Shown in pieces: positions 25,502 through 33,932 of a stretch of DNA of 64,000 nucleotides (position 1 is the first letter of the stretch; every line of letters starts with the position of its first letter). Source of the stretch: Pantoea alhagi (GTDB taxonomy: Bacteria; Pseudomonadota; Gammaproteobacteria; Enterobacterales; Enterobacteriaceae). The position numbers were made by a program, and so were the translations under genes. The stretch lies in the NCBI RefSeq assembly GCF_002101395.1, contig NZ_CP019706.1, positions 2,418,001 through 2,482,000 of the forward strand, in the 5' to 3' direction. The notes beneath the pieces are model-generated. The model did no database searches and was not told the origin of the DNA. It saw nothing but the letters and a program-made list of their open reading frames with translations.

Positions 25502-26848
25502 ATGAATACGCAAAGCACGCCCGTCATTACCGATATGAAAGTTATTCCGGTCGCCGGTCATGACAGTATGTTGCTCAATATTGGCGGGGCGCACAGCGCT
25601 TACTTTACTCGCAATATCGTGGTGTTAACCGATAGCGCCGGGCATACCGGCCTGGGTGAAGCGCCAGGCGGGGAAACCATCTTACAGACGCTAACCGAGG
25701 CGATCCCGCAGGTGGTTGGGCATGAAGTCGGCCGCATGAACCGGCTGGTACAGCAGGTACATAAAGGTAATCAGCACGCTGATTTCGATACCTTCGGCAA
25801 AGGAGCCTGGACATTTGAACTGCGGGTCAATGCGGTGGCCGCGCTGGAGGCTGCTCTGCTCGATCTGCTGGGCCAGTGCCTGAATGTGCCGGTAGCCGAG
25901 CTGCTTGGGCCAGGCAAACAGCGCGATGAAGTCACGGTGCTGGGCTACCTGTTTTATATCGGCGACCGGCAGAAAACCGATCTGCCTTACCTGAGCGGCG
26001 AACGGGCAACGCATGAGTGGTATCACCTGCGCCATCAACAGGCGCTGGATAGCGCGGCGGTGGTGCGGCTGGCGGAAGCGGCGCAGGATCGTTACGGCTT
26101 TAAAGATTTCAAATTAAAAGGGGGCGTGCTGCCGGGCGAAGAGGAAATAGAGACTGCGCGTGCGCTGAAAAAACGCTTCCCGGACGCGCGGATTACCGTT
26201 GATCCTAACGGCGCCTGGATGCTGGATGAAGCAATCGCCCTTTGCAAAGGGCTACAGGATGTTCTCAGCTATGCCGAGGATCCCTGCGGAGCGGAACAGG
26301 GATATTCCGGGCGTGAGGTGATGGCGGAGTTTCGCCGCGCCACCGGCCTGCCGGTCGCGACAAATATGATCGCCACCAACTGGCGTGAAATGCAGCACGC
26401 AATCATGCTGAACGCGGTCGATATTCCGCTGGCCGATCCGCATTTCTGGACCTTAAGCGGCGCGGTGCGCGTTGCGCAGCTCTGCGATGACTGGGGCCTG
26501 ACCTGGGGTTGCCATTCCAACAATCATTTCGATATTTCTCTGGCGATGTTCACCCACGTCGGCGCGGCCGCGCCGGGTAAGCCGACCGCCATCGACACTC
26601 ACTGGATCTGGCAGGAGGGCGATCGGCATTTGACCAAAGCGCCGTTGCAGATCCGTCACGGCAAAATTGCCGTACCCGATAAGCCCGGACTGGGCATTGA
26701 GCTGGACTGGGAACGCCTGCAACAGGCGCACGAATTGTATAAAACCTTGCCGGGCGGCGCGCGGAACGACGCAACCGCGATGCAGTATCTTATTCCCGGC
26801 TGGACTTTCGATCGCAAGCGCCCGGCATTCGGGCGCAGCAAAGCATAA
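25502..26848 (+). CDS. gudX: Glucarate dehydratase-related protein GudX
   Basis: Enolase-superfamily protein closely related to GudD. E. coli GudX has only weak dehydratase/epimerase activity and its role is unclear. The 448 residues keep the acid/base lysines (FKDFKLKGGV), metal ligands (VDPNGAW, AEDPCGAEQG) and the His-Asp dyad (PLADPHFW, HSNNHFD). GudX differs from GudD at NMIATN (NMIATD in GudD) and GCHSNN (GSHSNN). It is the product of a tandem duplication with gudD, which starts 10 bp after its stop. The initiating ATG at 25502 is preceded by AAGGAGAG. Confidence 0.94.
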   Translation: MNTQSTPVITDMKVIPVAGHDSMLLNIGGAHSAYFTRNIVVLTDSAGHTGLGEAPGGETILQTLTEAIPQVVGHEVGRMNRLVQQVHKGNQHADFDTFGKGAWTFELRVNAVAALEAALLDLLGQCLNVPVAELLGPGKQRDEVTVLGYLFYIGDRQKTDLPYLSGERATHEWYHLRHQQALDSAAVVRLAEAAQDRYGFKDFKLKGGVLPGEEEIETARALKKRFPDARITVDPNGAWMLDEAIALCKGLQDVLSYAEDPCGAEQGYSGREVMAEFRRATGLPVATNMIATNWREMQHAIMLNAVDIPLADPHFWTLSGAVRVAQLCDDWGLTWGCHSNNHFDISLAMFTHVGAAAPGKPTAIDTHWIWQEGDRHLTKAPLQIRHGKIAVPDKPGLGIELDWERLQQAHELYKTLPGGARNDATAMQYLIPGWTFDRKRPAFGRSKA

Positions 26849-26858
26849 GGAATCGACC

Positions 26859-28199
26859 ATGAGCCAACAGAACGCCACGCCGAGAATTACCGCTATGCAG
26901 GTCATCCCGGTTGCCGGTCACGACAGTATGCTGCTCAACCTGAGCGGGGCGCACGCGCCTTTTTTTACCCGCAATATTGTCATCATCAAGGATAACGCCG
27001 GCCATACCGGCGTAGGTGAAATTCCCGGCGGTGAGAAAATCCGCCAGACGCTGGAAGAGGCCGCGGCTCTGCTTATCGGCCATACGCTGGGCGAATATAA
27101 AAACCTGCTCAGCCTGGTGCGCACCACCTTTGCCGATCGCGACGCCAGCGGACGCGGTACGCAAACTTTTGACCTGCGCACCACCATTCATGTGGTTACC
27201 GGCATTGAAGCCGCGCTGCTTGATCTGCTGGGGCAGTTCCTTGGCGTTAATGTTGCCAGCCTGTTGGGTGAAGGGCAGCAGCGCGATCGGGTCGAGATGC
27301 TGGGCTATCTGTTCTACGTGGGCGATCGGCGCAAAACGTCGCTGCCCTATCAGAGTGAGCCGGATGCCAGCTGCGACTGGTATCGCCTGCGTCACGAGGA
27401 GGCGCTGACGCCGCAAACGGTCGTCAGGCTGGCCGAGGCGGCGTATGAGAAATATGGCTTCAACGATTTCAAACTAAAGGGCGGGGTGCTGGCAGGCAGC
27501 GAAGAGGCGGAAGCGGTAACCGCGCTGGCGCAGCGTTTTCCGGAGGCGCGCGTTACGCTTGATCCCAACGGTGCCTGGTCGCTGGAAGAGGCGATTAAGC
27601 TGGGTAAACAGCTGCGCAACGTACTGGCTTATGCGGAAGATCCGTGCGGTGCCGAGCAGGGTTATTCGGGACGTGAAGTGATGGCAGAGTTCCGCCGCGC
27701 CACCGGTCTGCCGACCGCTACCAATATGATTGCCACCGACTGGCGCCAGATGGGGCATACCTTGTCGCTGCAGTCGGTCGATATCCCGCTGGCCGACCCG
27801 CATTTCTGGACCATGCAAGGCTCGGTGCGCGTGGCGCAAATGTGTCATGAGTTCGGCCTGACCTGGGGTTCCCACTCCAATAATCACTTCGATATTTCTC
27901 TGGCGATGTTTACCCATGTTGCCGCCGCCGCGCCAGGCAATATTACCGCCATTGATACGCACTGGATCTGGCAGGAAGGCAACCAGCGCCTGACGAAGCA
28001 GTCGCTGGAGATCAAGGGCGGCATGGTGCAGGTGCCGCAGAAGCCAGGGCTGGGCGTTGAGCTGGATATGGATCAGGTAATGAAAGCCAATGCGCTTTAT
28101 CAACAGCATGGGCTGGGGGCGCGCGATGATGCGCAGGCAATGCAGTTCCTGGTGCCGAACTGGCGCTTTGATAACAAACGTCCGTGTCTGGTGCGCTAA
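26859..28199 (+). CDS. gudD: D-glucarate dehydratase
   Basis: GudD dehydrates D-glucarate (and L-idarate) to 5-keto-4-deoxy-D-glucarate. It is an enolase-superfamily barrel with FNDFKLKGGV lysines, LDPNGAW and AEDPCGAEQG magnesium ligands, and the PLADPHFW/GSHSNNHFD dyad. I start at ATG 26859 (MSQQNATPRITAMQVIPVAGHD, shown by its ends), which gives 446 residues as in E. coli. A long in-frame extension to 26667 lies inside gudX and is not used. It is followed by garL after 25 bp. Confidence 0.96.
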   Translation: MSQQNATPRITAMQVIPVAGHDSMLLNLSGAHAPFFTRNIVIIKDNAGHTGVGEIPGGEKIRQTLEEAAALLIGHTLGEYKNLLSLVRTTFADRDASGRGTQTFDLRTTIHVVTGIEAALLDLLGQFLGVNVASLLGEGQQRDRVEMLGYLFYVGDRRKTSLPYQSEPDASCDWYRLRHEEALTPQTVVRLAEAAYEKYGFNDFKLKGGVLAGSEEAEAVTALAQRFPEARVTLDPNGAWSLEEAIKLGKQLRNVLAYAEDPCGAEQGYSGREVMAEFRRATGLPTATNMIATDWRQMGHTLSLQSVDIPLADPHFWTMQGSVRVAQMCHEFGLTWGSHSNNHFDISLAMFTHVAAAAPGNITAIDTHWIWQEGNQRLTKQSLEIKGGMVQVPQKPGLGVELDMDQVMKANALYQQHGLGARDDAQAMQFLVPNWRFDNKRPCLVR

Positions 28200-28224
28200 G
28201 CGCGCTTAACCGAGAGGAAACAAC

Positions 28225-28986
28225 ATGTCCTGGTCCAACCATTTTCGTCAACGTCTGCTAAGCGGTGAAACGCTGATCGGCAGCTGGTGTTCACTGGCAA
28301 ATCCTATTACCACAGAGGTTCTTGGCCTGGCGGGTTTTGACTGGCTGGTGCTGGACGGCGAACATGCGCCGAACGATATCACCACCTTTGTACCGCAGCT
28401 GATGGCGCTTAAAGGCAGCCCCAGCGCGGCGGTGGTTCGTCCGCCCTGCAATGAGCCGGTGATTATCAAACGCCTGCTGGATATTGGCTTTTATAACTTT
28501 TTGATCCCGTTTGTCGAAAGCGAAGAGGAAGCTGCACTGGCGGTGGCCTCAACGCGCTATCCGCCCGCCGGTATTCGCGGCGTCTCGGTTTCGCATCGCA
28601 GCAACATGTACGGCACGCTGCCGGACTACAACCTCGATATCAACAGTAATGTCAGCGTGCTGGTGCAAATTGAGAGCCAGCAGGGCGTGGAAAATCTCGA
28701 CAGCATTGCGAATGTTGATGGCGTGGACGGCATTTTTGTTGGCCCGGGCGATCTTTCCGCTGCGCTCGGCTATCTGGGGCAGCCTGCCCATCCTGAAGTG
28801 TTAAAAGTTATTCAGCATATCTTTGCGCGGGCGAAAGCCGCAGGCAAACCGAGCGGCATTCTTGCCCCGGTCGAGGCTGACGCGCGCCGCTATCTGGAAT
28901 GGGGAGCAACCTTTGTTGCCGTGGGAAGCGATCTGGGCGTGTTCCGTAACGCCACGCAGGCGCTTTGCGATCGTTTTAAAAAATAG
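28225..28986 (+). CDS. garL: 5-keto-4-deoxy-D-glucarate aldolase
   Basis: Class II HpcH/HpaI-type aldolase that cleaves 5-keto-4-deoxy-D-glucarate into pyruvate and tartronate semialdehyde. The 253 residues are close to E. coli GarL (256). The catalytic histidine is in LVLDGEHAPND, and the metal ligands are in VQIESQQGVEN and FVGPGDLSAALG. GAGAGGAAAC precedes the ATG. It takes the product of GarD and GudD and passes tartronate semialdehyde to GarR, encoded next. Confidence 0.96.
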   Translation: MSWSNHFRQRLLSGETLIGSWCSLANPITTEVLGLAGFDWLVLDGEHAPNDITTFVPQLMALKGSPSAAVVRPPCNEPVIIKRLLDIGFYNFLIPFVESEEEAALAVASTRYPPAGIRGVSVSHRSNMYGTLPDYNLDINSNVSVLVQIESQQGVENLDSIANVDGVDGIFVGPGDLSAALGYLGQPAHPEVLKVIQHIFARAKAAGKPSGILAPVEADARRYLEWGATFVAVGSDLGVFRNATQALCDRFKK

Positions 28987-29005
28987 CTTAACAAGGGGAA
29001 TAGCA

Positions 29006-29890
29006 ATGAAAGTGGGATTTATTGGTCTGGGCATCATGGGCAAACCGATGAGCAAAAACCTGCTGAAAGCGGGTTATACGCTGGTGGTTCGTGATTCCAA
29101 TACGCAAAACGAGGCGGAGCTGGTTGAGCTGGGTGCCACCACGGCGAAAACGCCGAAAGAGGTCGCCGAACAGTGCGACGTCATCATTACCATGCTGCCA
29201 AACTCGCCGCACGTTAAAGAGGTGGCGCTGGGCGAAAATGGCATCATCGAGGGGGCAAAACCCGGCACGGTGCTGATTGATATGAGCTCGATTGCGCCGC
29301 TGGCCAGCCGCGAAATTCATCAGGCGCTGACGGCAAAAGGCATCAGCATGCTGGATGCGCCGGTGAGCGGCGGCGAACCCAAAGCGATCGATGGCACGCT
29401 GTCGGTGATGGTGGGCGGCGACAAAGCGGTTTTCGACCGTTATTACGATCTGATGAAAGCGATGGCCGGTTCGGTTGTGCATACCGGTGATATCGGCGCA
29501 GGAAACGTGACCAAGCTGGCGAACCAGGTCATTGTCGCGCTGAATATTGCCGCGATGTCAGAAGCGCTCTCGCTGGCGACCAAAGCGGGCGTTAACCCGG
29601 ATCTGGTTTATCAGGCTATCCGTGGCGGGCTGGCGGGCAGTACGGTGCTGGATGCCAAAGCGCCAATGGTGATGGATCGTAACTTCAAACCGGGTTTCCG
29701 TATCGACCTGCATATTAAAGATCTCAGTAATGCGCTGGATACCTCGCATGGCGTTGGCGCGCAGTTGCCGTTAACGGCCGCCGTCATGGAAATGATGCAG
29801 GCGTTAAAAGCAGATGGCATGGGCACCTCCGATCACAGTGCGCTGGCCTGCTATTATGAAAAGTTAGCGAAGGTTGAAATTTCACGCTAG
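29006..29890 (+). CDS. garR: Tartronate semialdehyde reductase
   Basis: NADH-dependent 2-hydroxy-3-oxopropionate reductase that forms D-glycerate. It is a beta-hydroxyacid dehydrogenase: Rossmann motif GFIGLGIMGKPMSKNLL at the N-terminus, substrate loop DAPVSGGEPKAIDGTLS, catalytic lysine in GNVTKLANQVIV. The start at ATG 29006 (MKVGFIGLG, AAGGGG upstream) gives 294 residues, the E. coli length. An in-frame extension to 28823 lies within garL. It is followed by a stem-loop and garK. Confidence 0.96.
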   Translation: MKVGFIGLGIMGKPMSKNLLKAGYTLVVRDSNTQNEAELVELGATTAKTPKEVAEQCDVIITMLPNSPHVKEVALGENGIIEGAKPGTVLIDMSSIAPLASREIHQALTAKGISMLDAPVSGGEPKAIDGTLSVMVGGDKAVFDRYYDLMKAMAGSVVHTGDIGAGNVTKLANQVIVALNIAAMSEALSLATKAGVNPDLVYQAIRGGLAGSTVLDAKAPMVMDRNFKPGFRIDLHIKDLSNALDTSHGVGAQLPLTAAVMEMMQALKADGMGTSDHSALACYYEKLAKVEISR

Positions 29891-29909
29891 CCATCCGCAC
29901 CGGTTACAG

Positions 29910-29936
29910 AGCCGGTCAGGCTGACCGGCTTCGTTT
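29910..29936 (+). terminator. Intra-operon stem-loop between garR and garK
   Basis: AGCCGGTCAG (29910-29919) and CTGACCGGCT (29921-29930) form a 10-bp hairpin followed by TCGTTTT. It resembles a partial terminator or an mRNA processing signal that would lower garK expression relative to upstream genes. Confidence 0.5.
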
Positions 29937-29973
29937 TCTGGCTGCGGCCAGCTCAACAGCGCTCGGACTACTT

Positions 29974-31122
29974 ATGAAAATCGTTATCGCACCGGATTCG
30001 TATAAAGAGAGTTTATCCGCCCTGCAGGTCGCTTCGGAGATTGAAAACGGCTTTCGGGCAATCTTTCCCGATGCTGAATATGTCAAACTGCCGGTGGCGG
30101 ATGGCGGCGAGGGCACCGTAGAGGCGATGGTAGCGGCCACGCAGGGTAAAATTGTCAGGTTACGGGTTACCGGCCCTTTAGGCGAGCCGGTTGATGCTTT
30201 TTATGGTTTGTCTGGCGATGAAAGCTGCGCGTTTATTGAGATGGCCGCAGCCAGTGGCCTGGAGCTGGTGCCGCCCGCGCAGCGCGATCCGCTGGTCACC
30301 ACCTCCTGGGGCACCGGTGAGCTTATCGCTAACGCGCTGGATCGCGGCGTACAACATTTTATTATCGGCATCGGCGGAAGTGCGACAAACGATGGCGGCG
30401 CCGGGATGGTGCAGGCGCTGGGGGCCAGGCTGCTTAACGCGCAGGATGAGCAGATTGGTTACGGCGGCGGAGCGTTACCGCAGCTGGCGCGCATTGATAT
30501 CAGCCAGCTCGATCCACGCCTGCGTCAGTGCCGCTTTGAGGTGGCCTGCGATGTTACCAACCCGCTGACGGGCGATGAAGGGGCTTCGGCGATTTTTGGT
30601 CCGCAGAAAGGTGCGACGCCAGCGTTAGTTACCCAGCTTGATAGCGCGCTGGCGCACTACGCGGGCATTATTCAGCGCGATCTCGATATTGACGTGCTGC
30701 ATATTCCCGGCGGCGGCGCGGCGGGAGGAATGGGCGCGGCCCTGCATGCTTTTTGCCAGGCAGAACTGCGGCGCGGAATCGAAATCGTTACCGAAGCGTT
30801 GGGGCTGGATGAGTTAGTCAAAGATGCCACGCTGGTGATCACCGGCGAAGGCCGCATCGACAGTCAAACCGTTCACGGCAAAGTGCCCATTGGCGTGGCA
30901 AAAGTCGCGAAGCGCTACAACAAGCCGGTAATTGGCATTGCCGGCAGCCTGACGGCAGATGTCGGCGTGGTTCACCAGCATGGCCTGGACGCGGTTTACA
31001 GCGTGATCTATTCCATCTGTACGCTGGAAGATGCGCTGGATAACGCGGCGCAAAACGTACGTATGACGGCACGCAATATCGCCGCAACCCTGAAAATCGG
31101 TCAGGCTTTCAATCAGGACTGA
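29974..31122 (+). CDS. garK: Glycerate 2-kinase GarK
   Basis: Phosphorylates D-glycerate to 2-phosphoglycerate, the last step of glucarate/galactarate breakdown, which feeds enolase. It is a type-1 glycerate kinase: N-terminal IAPDSYKESLSALQVASEIE and PVADGGEGTVEAMV, then IIGIGGSATNDGGAGM, PGGGAAGGMGAALHAF and ITGEGRIDSQTVHGK. The 382 residues are close to E. coli GarK (381). It starts 83 bp after garR beyond a hairpin, and its stop overlaps the convergent barA by 10 bp. Confidence 0.95.
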   Translation: MKIVIAPDSYKESLSALQVASEIENGFRAIFPDAEYVKLPVADGGEGTVEAMVAATQGKIVRLRVTGPLGEPVDAFYGLSGDESCAFIEMAAASGLELVPPAQRDPLVTTSWGTGELIANALDRGVQHFIIGIGGSATNDGGAGMVQALGARLLNAQDEQIGYGGGALPQLARIDISQLDPRLRQCRFEVACDVTNPLTGDEGASAIFGPQKGATPALVTQLDSALAHYAGIIQRDLDIDVLHIPGGGAAGGMGAALHAFCQAELRRGIEIVTEALGLDELVKDATLVITGEGRIDSQTVHGKVPIGVAKVAKRYNKPVIGIAGSLTADVGVVHQHGLDAVYSVIYSICTLEDALDNAAQNVRMTARNIAATLKIGQAFNQD

Positions 31123-33842
31123 TTCAAAATGTGGCGCGCCTCCTGCGCCACATTTTCCATCTCATCCAGCAGCTCCAGCAGCTCAGGTTCCAGCGCCATC
31201 ACTTCGCCATCCAGCCGCAGGCTATGTTCAATCTGTCGGCACAGCTGTTTCATGCGCGGTACGCCGCTGTAGCTGGCGCTGCCGTGCAGTTTATGGATGA
31301 TTTCCCGCAGCCCGTTCTGTCGGTTTTCCGCCAGGCTCTGCTCGATTTTCTCCTGCACCTCCGGCAAAAAATCAAGCAGCATTTTCAGCAGGTCGCGTGC
31401 CAGATCGGGTTTGTTGGCTGCCTGACGCAGCGCCAGCTGCCAGTCAAGGGAGGCCGGAATTACAGGCGCTTCCGGCACGCCCGGCAGAAGCGCTGGAGAA
31501 TAACGTGCCAGCAGGTGACTGAGTTTCACCTCATCAATCGGTTTGGCAAGATAATCATTCATCCCCGCTTTGATTAAGTGTTCGCGCTCGCCATCAATGG
31601 CATGGGCCGTCACCGCGATAATCGGCGTATTGGCATGCTGGGGCAGCTCACGAATCAGCTCGCTGGCACGAATGCCGTCGATTTCCGGCATCTGAATATC
31701 CATCAGAATAATATCCAGCGCCTGCTGACGGGCAACCTGAATCGCTTTTTCGCCGCTGTCGCACAGCACAATATTTTCCACCTGCTCCTCCAGCAGCGCG
31801 CCAATTAGCTTCAGGTTGGCGGGATTGTCATCAACCGCCATGACCGCTAACGGCAGACGAGCGCGGGCGGGCAGGTCATAGCGTTTGCGCGCCCGCAAAT
31901 CGAGCATCACAGGCAGCAGCCGCGTGCGGGTTACCGGCTTGCATAAACAGGCATCGATACCGTGCGTTTTTAACTGCTCCGCCTGCAACAGCATCTGGCT
32001 GGAAAGGGCCATAATTACGCAGTCGGCGCGTGCCTTCAGGCTGTTAATAAAAGCCTGTGACAGCACGCTGTCGCTGCTTTGGCAGACAGGCAAACCGATC
32101 AGCAGCATATCGTAACGCGTCTCGGTAAGACCTTCGAGCGTCAGGCTGTAGCTGACCGTAAGCGGCATGGTGCTTAAAATATCCAGCGCCGCCTGCGCTG
32201 CGGCCGGATTCGCCTCAACATAGGCAAGGCGCTTGCCGCGCAGCCCATCCAGCGCGCGAGGATCGCTGGCGGCGTTTGGATTTAGCGCCAGGCTGACATG
32301 GAACCAGAATGTCGAACCCTGGCCCAGACGGCTGTGAAAAGCGATATCGCCGCCCATCTCTTTCACCAGCTTCTGCGTAATAACCAGCCCAAGACCGGTT
32401 CCGCCGTGACGCCGGGAAATGCTGGCATCGGCCTGACGAAAAGCCTCAAACAGCTGCGACTGCTGTTTCTCAGCAATGCCAATACCGGTATCGTGTACCT
32501 GCACTTCCAGCTCGACGCTGCTGTTGCTTAAGCCGCGCTTTTCCACTCGAATATCAATATTGCCGCGTTCGGTAAACTTCACCGCGTTACCGATCAGGTT
32601 GGTTAAAATCTGTTGCAGGCGCAGCGGGTCGCCAATCACATTATCCGGCACCTCGGCCTGAACATTAATCGTCAGCTCCAGTCCTTTATCATGGGCGGAA
32701 GGTGCCAGCAGCACCAGCGTCTCATCCAGCGTGGCGCGCAGCGGGAACGGAATTGTTTCCAGCACCAGCTTCCCGGCCTCCAGCTTCGAGAAATCCAGCA
32801 CGTCATTGATAATGCTAAGCAGGTTATTAGCCGAGCGTTCAATAGTATGCAGATAGTCGCGCTGCGTGGAGGTGAGGGGTGTTTTTAAGGTCTGACGCGT
32901 AAAGCCGATAACGCCGTTAAGCGGCGTGCGCAGCTCGTGCGACATATTGGCAAGGAATTCTGATTTGATGCGGGCCGCCTCCTGCGCCCGGCGCTTGGCC
33001 AGATCCAGCTCAACGTTCTGGATTTCCATCTGCTCCAGCGTTTCACGCAGGTCAGAGGTCGCCTGATCGATATTCTGCTGCATCTCTTCATGGTAGGCGG
33101 TCAAAGACATCGCCATGGCGTTAATGCCGTTTTTCAGCATATCCAGTTCGCCAAGCATATAGCCTTCAACGCGGCTATCGAGCTGACCGCGACGAATACG
33201 ATCCACCGTGCTGACCATATTGCGTATCGGACCAGTAACGTCGCGCATCAGGCGATAGGCGAACATCATGGCGATACAGAGGCAAAACAGCAGCAGCAGC
33301 GTAGAGACAAACACTTCTTTATATTGCTGAAGCCTGACCGACTGCAGATCCAGCTCAATTGCCACGTAGCCCAGCGGATTACCGGTAGGCTTAACGTCCC
33401 GCCCAGGCGATTCATCCGGATAGTAATTTTCTGATACCACCGGCGTGCGCAGAACAATGACATTACCGAGGCGTTCAATCGTTGTAAATTTAGGCGGCTT
33501 AGCATCTTCTGACAGGCGCAGCAGTTCCTGATTCAGGTGATAATTAGAGGTAACAAATATCTGATGATTGTTATCAAATACTGTAATGGCGCGCACGATA
33601 TCTGAATGGCGGCGATGCAAAAGGCTCACCAGCTGGCGTACTGATTCGCGGCTGTGAAAGGTCATGCCATATTCACTGGAAACCGCCAACGGTTCGATAA
33701 TATTTGCCCCGGCATCCACTAGCTGGCGCTGTAGCTCGTTATAGCGATGCACCACAAAAAAAGTACTGAGCAGCAGACCAATCATTAAGGTCGGTGCCAG
33801 TATTAAAATCATCATCCTTGCCCGCAGGCTGTATTTGGTCAT
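31113..33842 (-). CDS. barA: Hybrid sensor histidine kinase BarA
   Basis: BarA is the tripartite sensor kinase that phosphorylates UvrY in response to short-chain carboxylates and so drives csrB/csrC transcription. Order of domains: transmembrane segment at about residues 9-31, periplasmic loop, second segment near 170-190, HAMP, HisKA with His302 (NMSHELRTPLNG), HATPase (NLIGNAVKFTE, DTGIGI, GGTGLGL), receiver with the phospho-Asp in DIILMDIQMPEIDG, and a C-terminal Hpt with His in IHKLHGSASYSG. I start at ATG 33842 (MTKYSLRARMMILIL), giving 909 residues (918 in E. coli). The longer frame to 34034 overlaps rlmD. Confidence 0.96.
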   Translation of the reverse strand: MTKYSLRARMMILILAPTLMIGLLLSTFFVVHRYNELQRQLVDAGANIIEPLAVSSEYGMTFHSRESVRQLVSLLHRRHSDIVRAITVFDNNHQIFVTSNYHLNQELLRLSEDAKPPKFTTIERLGNVIVLRTPVVSENYYPDESPGRDVKPTGNPLGYVAIELDLQSVRLQQYKEVFVSTLLLLFCLCIAMMFAYRLMRDVTGPIRNMVSTVDRIRRGQLDSRVEGYMLGELDMLKNGINAMAMSLTAYHEEMQQNIDQATSDLRETLEQMEIQNVELDLAKRRAQEAARIKSEFLANMSHELRTPLNGVIGFTRQTLKTPLTSTQRDYLHTIERSANNLLSIINDVLDFSKLEAGKLVLETIPFPLRATLDETLVLLAPSAHDKGLELTINVQAEVPDNVIGDPLRLQQILTNLIGNAVKFTERGNIDIRVEKRGLSNSSVELEVQVHDTGIGIAEKQQSQLFEAFRQADASISRRHGGTGLGLVITQKLVKEMGGDIAFHSRLGQGSTFWFHVSLALNPNAASDPRALDGLRGKRLAYVEANPAAAQAALDILSTMPLTVSYSLTLEGLTETRYDMLLIGLPVCQSSDSVLSQAFINSLKARADCVIMALSSQMLLQAEQLKTHGIDACLCKPVTRTRLLPVMLDLRARKRYDLPARARLPLAVMAVDDNPANLKLIGALLEEQVENIVLCDSGEKAIQVARQQALDIILMDIQMPEIDGIRASELIRELPQHANTPIIAVTAHAIDGEREHLIKAGMNDYLAKPIDEVKLSHLLARYSPALLPGVPEAPVIPASLDWQLALRQAANKPDLARDLLKMLLDFLPEVQEKIEQSLAENRQNGLREIIHKLHGSASYSGVPRMKQLCRQIEHSLRLDGEVMALEPELLELLDEMENVAQEARHILNQS

Positions 33843-33932
33843 GATAGTCCGGTATGAGACAATTGCGCTGGGCAGTAACGCATCAGTCAGGCGTGACTTC
33901 GCATAGCAATTATTCAGAGATTCTATTCCACT

